NCBI GenBank assembly: GCA_028551475.1
Contig: CM052360.1
Coordinates: 7,180,501-7,244,500 of the forward strand
Direction: 5' to 3'
Length of the DNA stretch: 64,000 nucleotides
Source: Casuarina equisetifolia
Lineage: Eukaryota; Streptophyta; Magnoliopsida; Fagales; Casuarinaceae
The notes under the pieces are model-generated. The model was not told where the DNA came from. It saw only the letters and a program-made list of their open reading frames with translations, and made no database searches. The number at the start of each line of letters is the position of its first letter. Position 1 is the first letter of the stretch. Of the stretch, positions 28,301 through 44,123 are shown one piece after another. A program made the translations under genes and the position numbers.

Positions 28301-28913
28301 CTATACTTTCAGCTCATGCTCTTTGATCAGGTTAATGAACGCTTGGAGGGTTTTATTTTTTATTTTTGAAATAACAGCATAGCTCTATTTTCCCTAGGTG
28401 TATTTCATGTCTCTTTCATTTCTTGCAGAAATGACTATGAAATGTTGTTGGCTCTTGATGACAATAATCACCAACATGCTGGTGCATCTGCCAATCAGAT
28501 TAATTGCCTGCCACAGTCTACAGTACAGGTGTGTGCACGCGCGCTCTTGTGTGTGGTCTCCCTGTGAATGAAGGGATCGGGTATTTCTTTTAGGTCATGA
28601 ACTGTTACTCACGTTAAATTATTTTACTAATTTGTGCTGCTTTTGATTTCTGTACTTGTCAGACTAACACTAGCGAAGAAGCTTGTGCAATTTGTCTTGA
28701 GAATCCAGATCTCGGAGAAACCATTCGCCATCTCCCTTGCTTACACAAATTTCACAAAGATGTACGATTATCTTTTATTGCTAAAATATTGTCTTACAAA
28801 ATAAGTTGTCAAAACATCTGACTATTTCTTCCTTTTCTCCCTGTTGACAGTGTATTGATCCATGGCTGAGCAGAAAAGCGTCATGCCCAGTTTGCAAGTC
28901 TTCGATCACTTAG
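19353..28913 (+). CDS. RING-H2 (C3H2C3) E3 ubiquitin ligase-like protein
   Basis: Nine exons: 19353-19442, 21349-22403, 24884-25559, 25659-25742, 26679-26915, 28174-28271, 28429-28528, 28663-28761, 28851-28913. All borders are GT-AG and join in frame to 2502 nt, 833 residues. Only the C-terminal RING is recognisable: Cys788, Cys791, Cys806, His808, His811, Cys814, Cys825 and Cys828, with Pro826 and Trp818 where E2-binding RINGs have them (CIDPWL). The remaining 780 residues are polar and low in complexity. They include an acidic start ([18 protein letters not shown]), Ser/Arg/Lys-rich stretches and a Ser/Thr/Arg-rich stretch in exon 5, and probably lack stable folds. RING-H2 proteins generally pass ubiquitin from an E2 to a substrate; the substrate here is unknown. 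The small first exon is inferred from its ATG, donor and matching phase; a start at 21352 in exon 2 is the alternative. Confidence 0.85.
19601..20062 (+). repeat. Imperfect 248-bp tandem duplication in RING gene intron 1
   Basis: The stretch beginning ACGGAGATTGAACCTACCTT at 19601 recurs at 19849, and both copies run through similar text to TTTAATGATTGG. Indels and substitutions separate them. The first copy contains an (ATT)9 microsatellite at 19639-19665 that the second lacks. Confidence 0.8.
20940..21390 (+). repeat. Decayed tandem duplication spanning intron 1 end and exon 2 start of the RING gene
   Basis: About 20940-21122 and 21130-21390 share several blocks in the same order: CAATTATACC, TATGAGTAATTGATATTCA, ACATATTGAAT, then TGATGCA followed by AAATGGACATTGATGA. 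In the second copy the last block is the acceptor and start of exon 2. In the first copy, near 21084-21120, it is a decayed exon lookalike in which the acceptor AG is lost (TGATGCAAAAGG against TGATGCAGAATA). Confidence 0.7.
24030..24440 (+). repeat. Diverged duplication in RING gene intron 2
   Basis: Two ordered blocks recur. CCACTTTCAGAACTGT occurs at about 24047 and 24304. A stretch starting TTCTAAGATG occurs at 24181 and 24350 and continues through CTTAAATGCACATTAGTTAA to the TTTGTGAACATTAGAATTT block. Spacing between the copies differs, so one has gained or lost DNA since duplication. Confidence 0.75.
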
Positions 28914-29822
28914 CTTGCACTGGGATTCCAGTGCTTAAATTATAATGCTGCAATGAATTTCTCCACATCTCAAAGCATTCTCATTTTGGGGCGAAGGTAA
29001 TCGTTATTCTTTTGCCATTGGATGATATTGTAACGATATTTATACAGAGCAGCAGACTACTCATCAAACTTGTGTTCCATTAGGTCTTAAAATTGATATT
29101 TGAATTGGCAATAATCTGTAGAGAAGCTTGTAATTTACGTGAATCGTGGAAATTTTTTCACGATGGTGCTGACAAGGTTTCATTGTCTCCTGTGAATTGA
29201 TCTATGGGATCCTTTTCAGCATTGGGTGTACATTTTGAGTTTGAAGTTTTCGGAAGGGTTCCCTGAACAGTTTTAAATTCTAATGAAATCAATGCAAGTT
29301 GGACGGCACCCTGCAGCTCAGTCTTAACTTCAGATGAGTATGAGCCGAAGGTTAACAACAAATGGGCTTAAGATGCAAGTTCTTTGGAATTATTAGAAAT
29401 TTGCATAAGGCAGCATTTTACCGGTGACTAAATGCAGAGCTGACGTATATTCAATCAACTCGAAATCTATGCCCAATATTATCACAGCCTTTAAATCGAG
29501 ATCCAAGGCAGCAACTTACCGATTAATGTAGCGTTCCGCTATGCTGGATCCTTTGCTATTGTTGTAAATATGACGTTTTGAGTGTATATATATGTATATG
29601 TGGGTATATATATATATAGTTTAAATAAGTCTGACGAGAACTCAGAGGCAGCAGACGACGTGGAAATTGCTTAAGAGCAATTCTGTATTCACACTTCCTA
29701 AAAAACATCAAATAGCAAAGGAATGAAAATCGACTCGACCTGTACTATGGTCTTTAGCCCAATAAAAAACTAAGAACGAAAACAACACCCACAACACCAT
29801 ACACTTTAACAGAGAACCTGTG
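28914..29822. other. RING gene 3' region and intergenic DNA
   Basis: Probably the RING gene 3' UTR for the first 200-250 bases, then intergenic DNA with a (TA)-rich patch near 29586-29620. No gene recognised. Confidence 0.5.
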
Positions 29823-29992
29823 TGTGTAGCACTTGTAATATTATGTGTGAAAGAGCCAGATCGCCCAGGAACCAGTGGAGACGGTTTCTGGCTATTTCAC
29901 ACATAATATTACGTGTGAAAGAGCCAGATCGCCCAGGAACCAATGGAGACGGTTTCTAGCTCTTTCACACATAATATTACAAGTGCTACACA
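29823..29992. mobile_element. Small foldback element (MITE-like) with 34-bp perfect terminal inverted repeats
   Basis: The first 34 bases, starting TGTGTAGCACTTGTAATATT, are the exact reverse complement of the last 34. Inside, a 68-bp unit (GTGTGAAAGAGCC... to the next GTGTGAAAGAGCC, at 29845 and 29913) is repeated in tandem. The junction between units is itself palindromic (GGCTATTTCACAC against GTGTGAAAGAGCC, one mismatch), so the 170 bases can fold as one large or two small hairpins. It has no coding capacity. A clear target-site duplication could not be fixed, so the superfamily is not assigned. CAGATCGCCCAGGA occurs a third time at 30004, outside the inverted repeat. Confidence 0.75.
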
Positions 29993-31327
29993 ATTTCTAC
30001 AAACAGATCGCCCAGGAGCAAACCTGGGAGCAGGCTGTCTTTCCAAAAAGCTACGAAGAGGAGGCCCTCGAAACACTTGCTCAGTGGTAAGCTAAGGTGG
30101 CCCATGCCCGACCAATAGTAAAGGTTCTACATCTCTTAAGGATGAAGTGCAAAAAATGTGGCCTCCGAGGTCCCAGCCCAGTTCTTACTATCTCTCTCCC
30201 AACAGCTAGGCCACGTCTCACCTTCCATTGCCAAAATCTTTGGTGTTGTGAAATTAAGATTTCATTGGTTTTGCTCCTATTGGTATGTGGTATGTTGTTA
30301 ACCCAGTTTCTACTTAATAACAATGGAGAAAATTTAATAGACTAGCTTGTTTGGCCTTTGGACTTCAAAAAGTATTCAATCACAGGTACAATCCTCTGTC
30401 CAACAGAAATCTGGAATTGGGTTTTAATGATAAGTTTATGATTTGCAAGGCTGCACTTCTCGTTCTGCGCATTCGGTAAGTAGAATCGTAAGGAAGGGAA
30501 AAAGATGACTTATAAGTTACTGCATGCACTACCCATTATCTCTGTCAGCTTGAAAAAGAAAATTGGACGGTTCATTAGATACTCTCGGCATCTTTAGCAT
30601 AACAATAGGACTCTGCTGCCGCCTCCCGTAGAGCGAGCCGCACCAAACTGAGGGTTCTCCAGAGGACCATGTCGGACCTCAGCTAGTACACCAACACCTG
30701 TAGTCATTTCCGCGCTTGTGTGGAATCCAAACTAATATGATTCGTCAGAAAAGACCAATTAATTAACAAAAAGAAGACCCTCTTCAGAATTATGTAACCA
30801 TTAGTCAATATGCAGCCAGGGGCTTCATTCGCTGGCGCTAGGCAGTGGACCTTACCTATTCCTCGCGGCAACGGAAAGAGTTTATTCGGCACTTGTGCAA
30901 AAGACCCGCACTTCCATTGATGCCAAACCTCAGTGAAATTACAGATGGAGTCTCCACCCGAGAGGTTGGAGGCACTACTGATGGCCCTTTTTCCCTGTTC
31001 AAAAGGAAAAGAACTGAAAAGCAGACCAAGTCTGTAATGGGAGGCCAATTATTTCGTCCATGACATCCGAATGGACAGTGAAAGAGGTCGCGAAAATTAA
31101 GAAGAAAAATGGTAATCCTTTCCCCTCATGGGTACGCGCTTAAACATACTAACCATAATTAAGGATTTAGATTTCACTCATTGATACTAAAATGCAGAAT
31201 ACATTTCTCCTGTTCACGAATCCTTCAATAAAAAATAATCCAGCTTTATTACAGCACCTTAAAATGATTGCCATCCCAGACACGACATTATTGATAGAAA
31301 CTTCGAACTTGTGATAGACAAAACCTT
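29993..31327. other. Intergenic DNA between convergent RING and thiolase genes
   Basis: The stretch lies between the 3' ends of two genes on opposite strands. The last part (about 31060-31327) should contain the thiolase 3' UTR. A GC-richer stretch at about 30830-31045 has an open minus-strand frame (30704-31048) that matches no protein I know and has an organellar-spacer look; I could not identify it. Confidence 0.45.
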
Positions 31328-35653
<4,326 letters not shown>

Positions 35654-37216
35654 TTTTTTCTTACACTTTCGTTTCTCTTCTTTCTCTGAGCGAATTCCGA
35701 AGGAGACGCAAAAACAAGGAGCAGAAATGGGGGACCTGTATTTTGCCTTTTAGATTGGGAATCAGGCGGTCGTACAAGAGATAAATTGAGAAGCGTTTGA
35801 TATTTCTGTAAACGCAATAGCAAGCGACCGAAGTAGATGATCACGAGGCATGCGTCAGCGACAATCAGCGGATATCAATATCGTTATCTTATCCTTTTTC
35901 TTCACGCTTACTTTCCGCGCGTGCATTAACTGTTCCTGTCCGCGGAGAGGCACGATTAGTTTAACACATTTCTAAAGAAATAAATATCCTTGCGCGTATT
36001 TTTTTCTAACATTCAGAGGTCCAACGTAAAAATAGATTTAATGTTTAATAAAGGTATGCGGAGTTCATTGAGTGCTTTTATTACCAAAAAAAATCCTTGT
36101 TTGTTGTTTTTATTTCATAAATTTTTCTTAATAACAACAAAATTATACATAATAATTATATCTTAAATAATTACAAATGATAAAATATAGACTTAACCCT
36201 TATAAAATTATCTTGATAAATAAAAAATATCAAGAATAGTAAATACATTAAAAACACATATAGTTAATTTTATAGTAATTTGTAATTACATAAACGTAAC
36301 TTGTTATTTTTAAAAATAATCAAACATAATTATGACAATGATTCTAATTGGTCAGAGATTGTAACATTATAAATTGTATGCTTATGATTAACTAGCCTAA
36401 CTACAACCATATTTTCTCCTTGATATATATGTTAAACTTTTGCCTATGAATGAATTATAAATTTATATGAGTAGATAACATGTTTTAATTTCAACGAGTC
36501 CTCAATTTATTGAGTAAACATTAGATTAAGTAAAAATAATTTAACTCAATGACATGGAATACTTAATTTATTTTGTCTGGTATTTCAAGGCTCTAAATTC
36601 AACTTAATAAAGAAAATCAAGATAATACTTACATTTTAATCTCTAATTACTCTCTCACCCTGTATGCCATATCATTTTGGCTCCACTGCCTATGTTTCAT
36701 ATTTCATGTTTCATTCTATTGTTTTCAATTATTCTTATATTTGTATCTTATTAATGTATCCAGTTAAAACACGAATGCCTCTAAGGTGAGACACAACATG
36801 AACTTAAGGAGGTAGCTTTACGCGCGTCGATGGGTGTGGGTCTTTGCCGTTTAACTATTGCTTGGGGACATTGAGAGGCGTGCCCGCTTGGGAAAAAGCG
36901 AGGGAGAATGATCAGCTGCTTAGGTGGCGCCTTTATCCTGCTTCTGGGAACAGGGCAGATCTGGTACAACTGGTAGCTTCATATGACATCCTTCCTCTAG
37001 AGCCGTAGGATGAGTCGGACAAGATATCATTATCTGGAGGCTTTGTTAGAAACAAAGAGAACAAATAAGCAAATGAATTTAAGAAAGAATAAAGATTGCC
37101 GAATGCTACATTCTTTTTGAGATTACGAACACTATACCGTTATCCTCAAAGCTTCGTATAAGAATCTTGCGTGGAACATTCTAAAATAAAACAGGACAAA
37201 AAAATAGTTATAAATC

Positions 37217-37249
<33 letters not shown>

Positions 37250-37409
37250 TTAAAGAAAGCACATAGCCTTATACGTTTTTTACAAGATTCTGTTTATACG
37301 TTTTATTATTTTTTGTTAAACAAGAGACAAGGTTCCTCACTTGGAAAAATAAGCACATATTTTTAAAAATGAATTTTCATGTTTTTAACAAAGTGCAAGA
37401 TAGTTTTTT
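35654..37409. other. Thiolase 5' region and intergenic DNA
   Basis: The first 250 bases should hold the thiolase 5' UTR and promoter. Next come about 900 bases of AT-rich DNA. A GC-richer island at 36780-36970 has a 62-codon minus-strand frame that I do not recognise. From about 37173 the DNA resembles that near 53888-53930 and 54340-54440, so this is the left end of the CCD4 duplication unit. A TA run lies near 37219-37250. Confidence 0.55.
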
Positions 37410-37433
37410 TGTCACAAAGGTATGAGCGAAGAA
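37410..37433 (-). repeat. Left (3') LTR of element B, outer piece
   Basis: These 24 bases (TGTCACAAAGGTATGAGCGA plus GAA) match the first bases of the right LTR at 49206. The match stops where element A begins and resumes at 43894. Confidence 0.9.
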
Positions 37434-37880
37434 TGTAAGAAATCTAATCGATCTTTAATAAGATCGAAAACCAAGATCTACGTAGTTAGATCCAAAACAC
37501 CAAATAAACTTAATTGAATCAGAAATAAAAAACAAACCGTACTTTTATCTCTTATGAAGATTCACAAATGTGGAGTCTCTAGGTAGGTAAATATCCTCTA
37601 TTCTCATTCTGAAAGCACTAGCTCAATGAGAGAACCTAAAGAGTTGCGGCTTGTAAGAATGAAGCCTCTCAATTAACCCTAATGTTCTGAATAGTATACT
37701 TAAATACTATGAGCTAGAGGATAAGACCTAGCCTTAGCCTTATGTGCCACCAAATAGGCCTACTCATCACAACCCTATTTGATTAGCCACGACCCACACC
37801 AACCAGTCCATATTCTAGAACTTATGGACCAACTTAATATAGCTCATTTAAAGTAAGCCTAATTAAAAATTAGGCTAACA
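37434..37880 (-). repeat. 3' LTR of element A
   Basis: 447 bases, TG...CA, colinear with 43450-43893 apart from point changes and small indels around 37757-37780. Confidence 0.92.
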
Positions 37881-37891
37881 TTTTCCCACTT
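37881..37891 (-). other. Polypurine tract of element A
   Basis: AAGTGGGAAAA on the minus strand, directly against the 3' LTR start TGTTAGCC. Its position fixes the element's orientation. Confidence 0.75.
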
Positions 37892-40800
37892 GGGCTATAT
37901 TAATTTGAAATTATGCATGCCTTTATATTGATCTAGAGAAAAGTCTTAATTATAGTCCCATCACATGAAATCTCAAGCTTTGAATCATGATAGAAACGAT
38001 ATCTATTAAGTGATACAACACTAATTATGACCACAAGAGCTTTCCATTTCATTGATATGAATGAATATAGTAGTGTGGCAACTATATAACACTCTAGTAA
38101 TCTCTTTATGTGTTATCATTGTTGTCAATTTAATTCTCTCTCCTTCGATAACAAAATGCCATCGAAGAATATACTTTATGATCTTAACGAACCTTTTCAT
38201 ATCTTGTACTTAATAACTCGAGTTTAATTTTATGTGTCACAAGACATGCTTTATGGCTAACTATTGAATGCCCCAACCATTACTTAAGGTTTACACCTTC
38301 TTTAAGACTTTAATATATATACATTATGTATATATTGAACTTTCATCTGTCAACATATAAAGCACCTATGTGCTAAATACAGCCAGCATAAGTTCATGAC
38401 AGGTAATTTGTATGTTAACAATTTATCCCATGGTAAATCAATTCATATACAAACTTTATATTACAGTGCTCCCACTAAATAATAACATCCTATGATGCTC
38501 TTAAGCTCATAATGATGACATGTCATTAAAAACACGCTTTAGTATGTGGGGTTACAAACATAGCATTTATAATGAGATTTTAAATTGTGATGTCACCTTT
38601 CTTAAGTTTGTCCTCTACAACTCAATGTTTGATTTCTATGTGTTTAAACCATGTAATACCTTTATCATTATTGATTAACAACAAGCAACTTTATTATCAC
38701 AATTTAACTTGATAGGTCTAACAAAGAAATTAAACTCTATCATCTCCTCAATGAGGTTCTTTAGACAAATCACGTAAGTAGTAGCCCCATAGCATGCTAC
38801 AAAATTTTGTCTACTTAATTAAAGAAGTCATTAATTTCTGTTTTGCACATTTCATGACACCGTTCGATCTATTATAAAGGTATCTTGATGTAGATTTTAA
38901 ATACTATTCTTACAACTTACAAGATAGCAATCTATATATCCCACTAGCTACAGTTTATCTATACTTCTATAGGTCAAATAACAAAAGTCATCTTTAAGCA
39001 CTTGACAATCTTTTGGTAACAACAAGGTAAGGTTTAGTACAAACTTAAGTATACAAGGTGCTTCCTCATGCATTAGAATATCTTTATTTATATTTTACTT
39101 TCAAGGCATTATCACAAGTTCAATTAATTACCTTCAAGGATAAGTACATTTCTAGATATGCAATCTATATAAAACATTATTAACATATATCTTTTAAGAT
39201 AGACTCAATAATCATCGACACTATTTCTTATGGATCACCAAATAACTGTATTATACCATGAAATAACCTTTGATCATTGCTTGCAAGCAAGACATCATCC
39301 GTATTGGTATACTTCCACTAAACTAAGTATATTTTCATGTATAGTTTATTATATTCAGTGTAGTACCACAAAAAGGCATAAACTTTTAAATTTCAAGTAC
39401 TACTAGTGAAAAACATACTTTAGACTGTAATAAACTTGTTATGTTTACATATAAATTCATTATATATACTTAAAATTAAATCACACCTAGACCTTTTATC
39501 CATAAATGATCTTCATGTTTGTATGGTATAATTCTTTACCCATTAATGTGGTTTTAAACCACTTAATCTTTTTTATAGAACTTCTTTAGACTTGTCGTAT
39601 ACATTTGCTACCAATAAAAATGTAACAAGCTCTCAACATTTAGTGTCCTTATGAGTAATGAGGTCCACCTCGATATCAATGTCAAAGTCATCCAAAAGAC
39701 CCAATAATATAAATGAGCAATAAGTCTTCTTTACTTAGTGACCCTCTAATGAAAATACAATAAACAAATGTTGGACTTGTTGGACCTTATTTAGAACTTT
39801 ATCAATAACTAGTTGAATTACCTTAGTAGGTCTCCACTTTAGTATCATAAGCTTTACATACACCTTACTCTATCATATTTTAGCTTCAGAAAATGTGTAA
39901 CTTTATTGTCTATAACTTTATACTTTTAGAGCCCTTTATTGAGGAAATAAATATTCTGTCAAATGATCTCAAAGTAACTTTAGTTCTCCATTCTTGCTGA
40001 GGTTTAAGTTGAACAACTTTATTTTTGTAAAACATCTTACACTTTATGATGTTTAAGATTTGGTACACTTCTGATACATAACTCAAAAGGAGTTTGTGCA
40101 ATAACTAGACTCAAATATCAAATGATCTTTTCCAAGCTTCTCTCGCAAGAAACTAAATAAATTAGTCTTACAAATTATAATCCTTGACATATTCATAAGA
40201 ATATAATTACACATTTTGGCTACACCACTCTATTCTAGATTCCCAAGAATCCAAATTGATTAATTCTCTTAGAATTCTTTCGGTAAACATGCTTTTAAAC
40301 TAATTAGCATCCCATGTCTACCATACTACTAATCTCCCAATAGGATTTAAGAATGTTAATACTCTTTCTTAAATATTTCTTAACCACCATTAAAAGATTT
40401 GAACTTTTTATAACTATTGTAAAATAAAAACAATTTATAAATATGTAGAAATAGAATATACTTTATAGCATTTCTATATAAGGGTCTTTAATATCAATTA
40501 TATATGACTTCCAATAGGTCAAAACACTAGACTGCAAATCAATTCTGTATCTTGGTTAGTTTGCTTCTATCATAGTTTACACGTGTCTCCAGATTACCTT
40601 CAAGAATAGATTGAAAGTCAAACTTTAGTAATCTTTCTACTCTTTACTAGAGATGTGACTACAACTTTTATGTCAGAAAGTGTAAAATTTTTTTTAGATC
40701 ATTAAGAATATCTTTCCAATTACTGAAAGAAAGAGATATCATTGGGAGATAAATACTATATTTAATTTATAAGACAAAATGTAGTAACTAAATTTATTTA

Positions 40801-43434
40801 AATTAACAATTAAGTATTAAAAAACTTTATTTTAAATGAGTTACCACATTTGTTAAAAACTAAAGATTGAAAACAATTATCTCAAAAGGTGTCTATAGAA
40901 AATGTTTTCAATATCATTTGAAAGAACCAAAATATTATCTCCCATAACTTTTATAAGTGTTAGTTCATCTTTATTTGGCTTCTTTCTGTTCATGACTCCC
41001 TGAATGGTGAAACCATGATTAGTTGCACCAATATCGAGCCTCTAAGAGCTAGATAGGGCTTAAGATAAATTAAATTCATAAACAAAAGCCAAAACTATCA
41101 CTTTTCGCCTTATACTTTAATGATCAAGCTTTATATAGTTACAATTTTTTCTTATGTGACCCTTCTTCGTATATAAGAAGTAACGATTACAATCTTACTA
41201 AAGGATTTCACTCTAAACCCTTAACACTATGCTAAATTACTCAAAATCATTGGTGGTGTAGTGAGTATCTTTATGAGTATTAAATCTTAATCTTTCTTTT
41301 ACAGATATTAGAACTTGATTTGATAGTGAATCAACCCCAAATATGGTTTTCCATACCTCTATAATTATCAAACCAAATATTAATAGGAGTATTTAATGTG
41401 GCAAAGTACCTTAATGCCACTTAATTCATGAATTCCTTAGCAATATAATAAATCACCTAATGGTAATTTTAAATTAACCCTTTTATGGACGGTATACAAG
41501 TGCATTTAATCCTTTAACATGTAGCCTATATTAACATTTATTATTATTACTTTATTCAATATGATCCATTGATTTATCCATATAAGCAAAATCTTACATA
41601 GGCTATACATATTAAAACTTCATGTATTCCTTTCACTTCAAAATAAAGACTACATATGAACCCTAATTTAGGTTTCTATGAACAAATAAAGTGACTAAAT
41701 TAAAAATGACACAAGGTCAATTATGTGAGTATGATATGAACAAAAACCATATGAACATATCATAAGAGGGTTTACATATACTGTCACGCAAACACCTTTG
41801 GGCTGAATACATGACATGTAAATGAAAATCTCTACATAGTAGTGGCTATGAGAATATTTCAATTTTCATAATCTATCACCTTTGGGTGTATAGATCAATT
41901 CAATCAGTCTAAACTCACGCATTTCTTACTATGCATCCTTCTAAGTTCTAACATATAATCACCTTCTTTAAGAGTATGACTACATACTGAAACTAGAGAC
42001 ATCCCTTAACTATATGAGAAAAAACCTTTTGAACATAATTAAAATGTGCCACTTTAGTAGTCATAACCTAATTGGATTAATCTCATACTATGGGATATGC
42101 TTTATGTAACTCATGATCCTTAGTATGTAATTTGTACTTAATAAACTGTGGGCATTTTATTTCCAAATTACATATCAAACAACTTCAATGAATGACTAAA
42201 TACATGCTATAAATTTATAAATGTATTATCACATTAAGCATACTCATTAATTATTTAGAATATGCTAAAATAATCATGCACATTCTCTAAAACAAAAATA
42301 TTAAAGAAATTAACTAAATGCATGCTACATATAAACACACCATATTTAGCATACACCTTAATGTGCTAAACATGCTAAAACAATAATACATATTTACTAC
42401 ATTTTTTTTTTAGTTAAGTCTTATTCATACATCAAACCATAAGGCATGTTAAACTTAAATCAATATTTAAATTAACATGCTTTGTAAACTTTAAGTGTAA
42501 AAAAAAAAACTTTTATTAAGTTTAAACATATTATATCATATACCAGAATGTTCTAAATTCAAAAACTTACACTTTGGTGCAAACCAAATGGCATTTGGAC
42601 CTTGCACGTGCTCACATGTGCCATTAGAAGGTTTCTGGTTAATTTGTTGACTTTTGATCGTTGACCGTTTACCATCTTTGACTATTGACCATCATTGATC
42701 GTTCACCACTATTGACCGTCTTGAATGGGCTTGACCTTATTGGCCCATGTTGGAACAGGTTGAAACAGAGGTAGGCCTCACATAAACGGACCAACCCCTA
42801 AGTGGGCCTCAACTAATGGGCCAGGCTTGACCAAATGGCCCAAGTTGAAATGAAATGGACTAGGCCCAAGTGAGTCTGACTTGAATGGGTTAAACCGACT
42901 AGCCCGTGCTCGTGAATGGACTAGGCTGACCTGCGAATCAAGTCAGCTATGCAATTCAAGTCGTAAATGACCCGAATGAGCAACAACAAAGCCACAGACG
43001 GATTCCATTCGCAATTCGTAAAAATCATGCAATTTTGCACAACTTGGCCACAATAATCGGCACAGAAACACCGAATGACCACCGTAGAGGGTTTATTTAA
43101 GTTGATGAAGTCCAAAAATCAAACGAAATTGATGAACAAAAAACTAGGTTTTGCAAAATCAAAAAATTGCAAATTGGATTGTTTAGATCCATTAATCTTG
43201 ATCCAAATCAGTTTATATTTGTTCCTTATGATTGATTACAATTGAAAACGTTGAAAGAAACTCAATCGGATCATAAATTCACTCAAATTTGGTCTGATTG
43301 AATGATTTGGGATTTTTTTTTAATTCGAAAAACATATTTCCATAGAAAACCCCAATAGAAATAAAAACCTTTTAAAAACCACGAAAATCAACCCAACAAA
43401 AACAAAAATTTGGGTTTTAAATCCAATCTATGAC

Positions 43435-43447
43435 TGCACTAATACCA
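43435..43447 (-). other. Primer-binding site of element A
   Basis: TGGTATTAGTGCA on the minus strand, two bases from the 5' LTR. It resembles the initiator-Met tRNA complement used by many plant copia elements (TGGTATCAGAGC). Confidence 0.75.
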
Positions 43448-43449
43448 AA

Positions 43450-43893
43450 TGTAAGAAATCTAATCAATCTCTAATAAGATTGAAAACCAAGATTTGCGTA
43501 GTTAGATCCAAAACACCAAATAAACTTAATTGAATCATAAATGAAAAACATACCGTACTTTTATCTCTTATAAAGATTCACAAATGTAGAATCTCTAGGT
43601 AGGTGAATATCCTCTATTCTCATTCTAAAAGCACTGGCTCGATGAGAGAACCTAAAGGGTTGTGGCTTGTAAGAATGAAGCCTCTTGATTAACCCTAATG
43701 CTTTGAATAGTATGCTTAAATACTATGAGTTAGAGGATAAGACCTAGCCTTAGTCTTATGTGCTACCAAATAGGGTTATCATGACCCTATTTGATTAGCC
43801 ACGACCTACACCAACTAGTTCATATTCTAGAACTCATGGACCAACTTAATATAACTTATTTAAAGTAAGCCTAATTAAAAAATTAGGCTAACA
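43450..43893 (-). repeat. 5' LTR of element A
   Basis: 444 bases, TG...CA, colinear with 37434-37880. Confidence 0.92.
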
Positions 43894-44116
43894 TTGAAGG
43901 CATGAGAAGTTTGAGAATTTCTGTATTACTTTCTTAGGGTATTACATACAGAGGTTGTCCTTTTATAATACAAGGAAATGACCAACATAAAAAATATACA
44001 AACAAATATGGCAAATATTCTTCTACCATTTGTATAGTTAATTCTTTAAATAGACTACGTCATATGGAAAGAATAATAAGCTAATATTAGGAAAATATTA
44101 AGGCGTATCGCCAACA
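43894..44116 (-). repeat. Left (3') LTR of element B, inner piece
   Basis: Continues the LTR interrupted at 37433. It starts TTGAAGGCATGAG where the intact right LTR has AGAAGGCATGA, and runs to GCCAACA. The polypurine tract of B (44117-44128) follows at once. Confidence 0.9.
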
Positions 44117-44123
44117 CTCCCCC

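Larger units (their letters stand above)
37434..43893 (-). mobile_element. Ty1/copia element A (inner), inserted in the LTR of element B
   Basis: LTRs of about 445 bp, starting TGTAAGAAATCTAATC and ending TTAGGCTAACA on the plus strand, flank 5.6 kb of degenerate coding DNA. On the minus strand a primer-binding site TGGTATTAGTGCA (43447-43435) follows the 5' LTR and a polypurine tract AAGTGGGAAAA (37891-37881) precedes the 3' LTR. Decayed copia motifs read on the minus strand in this order: a gag zinc knuckle (TKKGHIRKNC, near 41150-41200), a protease motif in which DSGATNH has become DIGATNH (near 41005-41035), and a reverse-transcriptase block (YTDDVLLASND in place of YVDD..., near 39260-39300). 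No long frame survives. The LTRs differ by about 8% by eye. The 5-bp flanks AAGAA and TTGAA match at three positions. Confidence 0.9.

Noticed and set aside
30600..30680. Similarity of CTGCTGCCGCCTCCCGTAG to the conserved 16S rRNA primer region
   Set aside because: The match is short and has extra bases, and the neighbouring sequence does not continue as rRNA.
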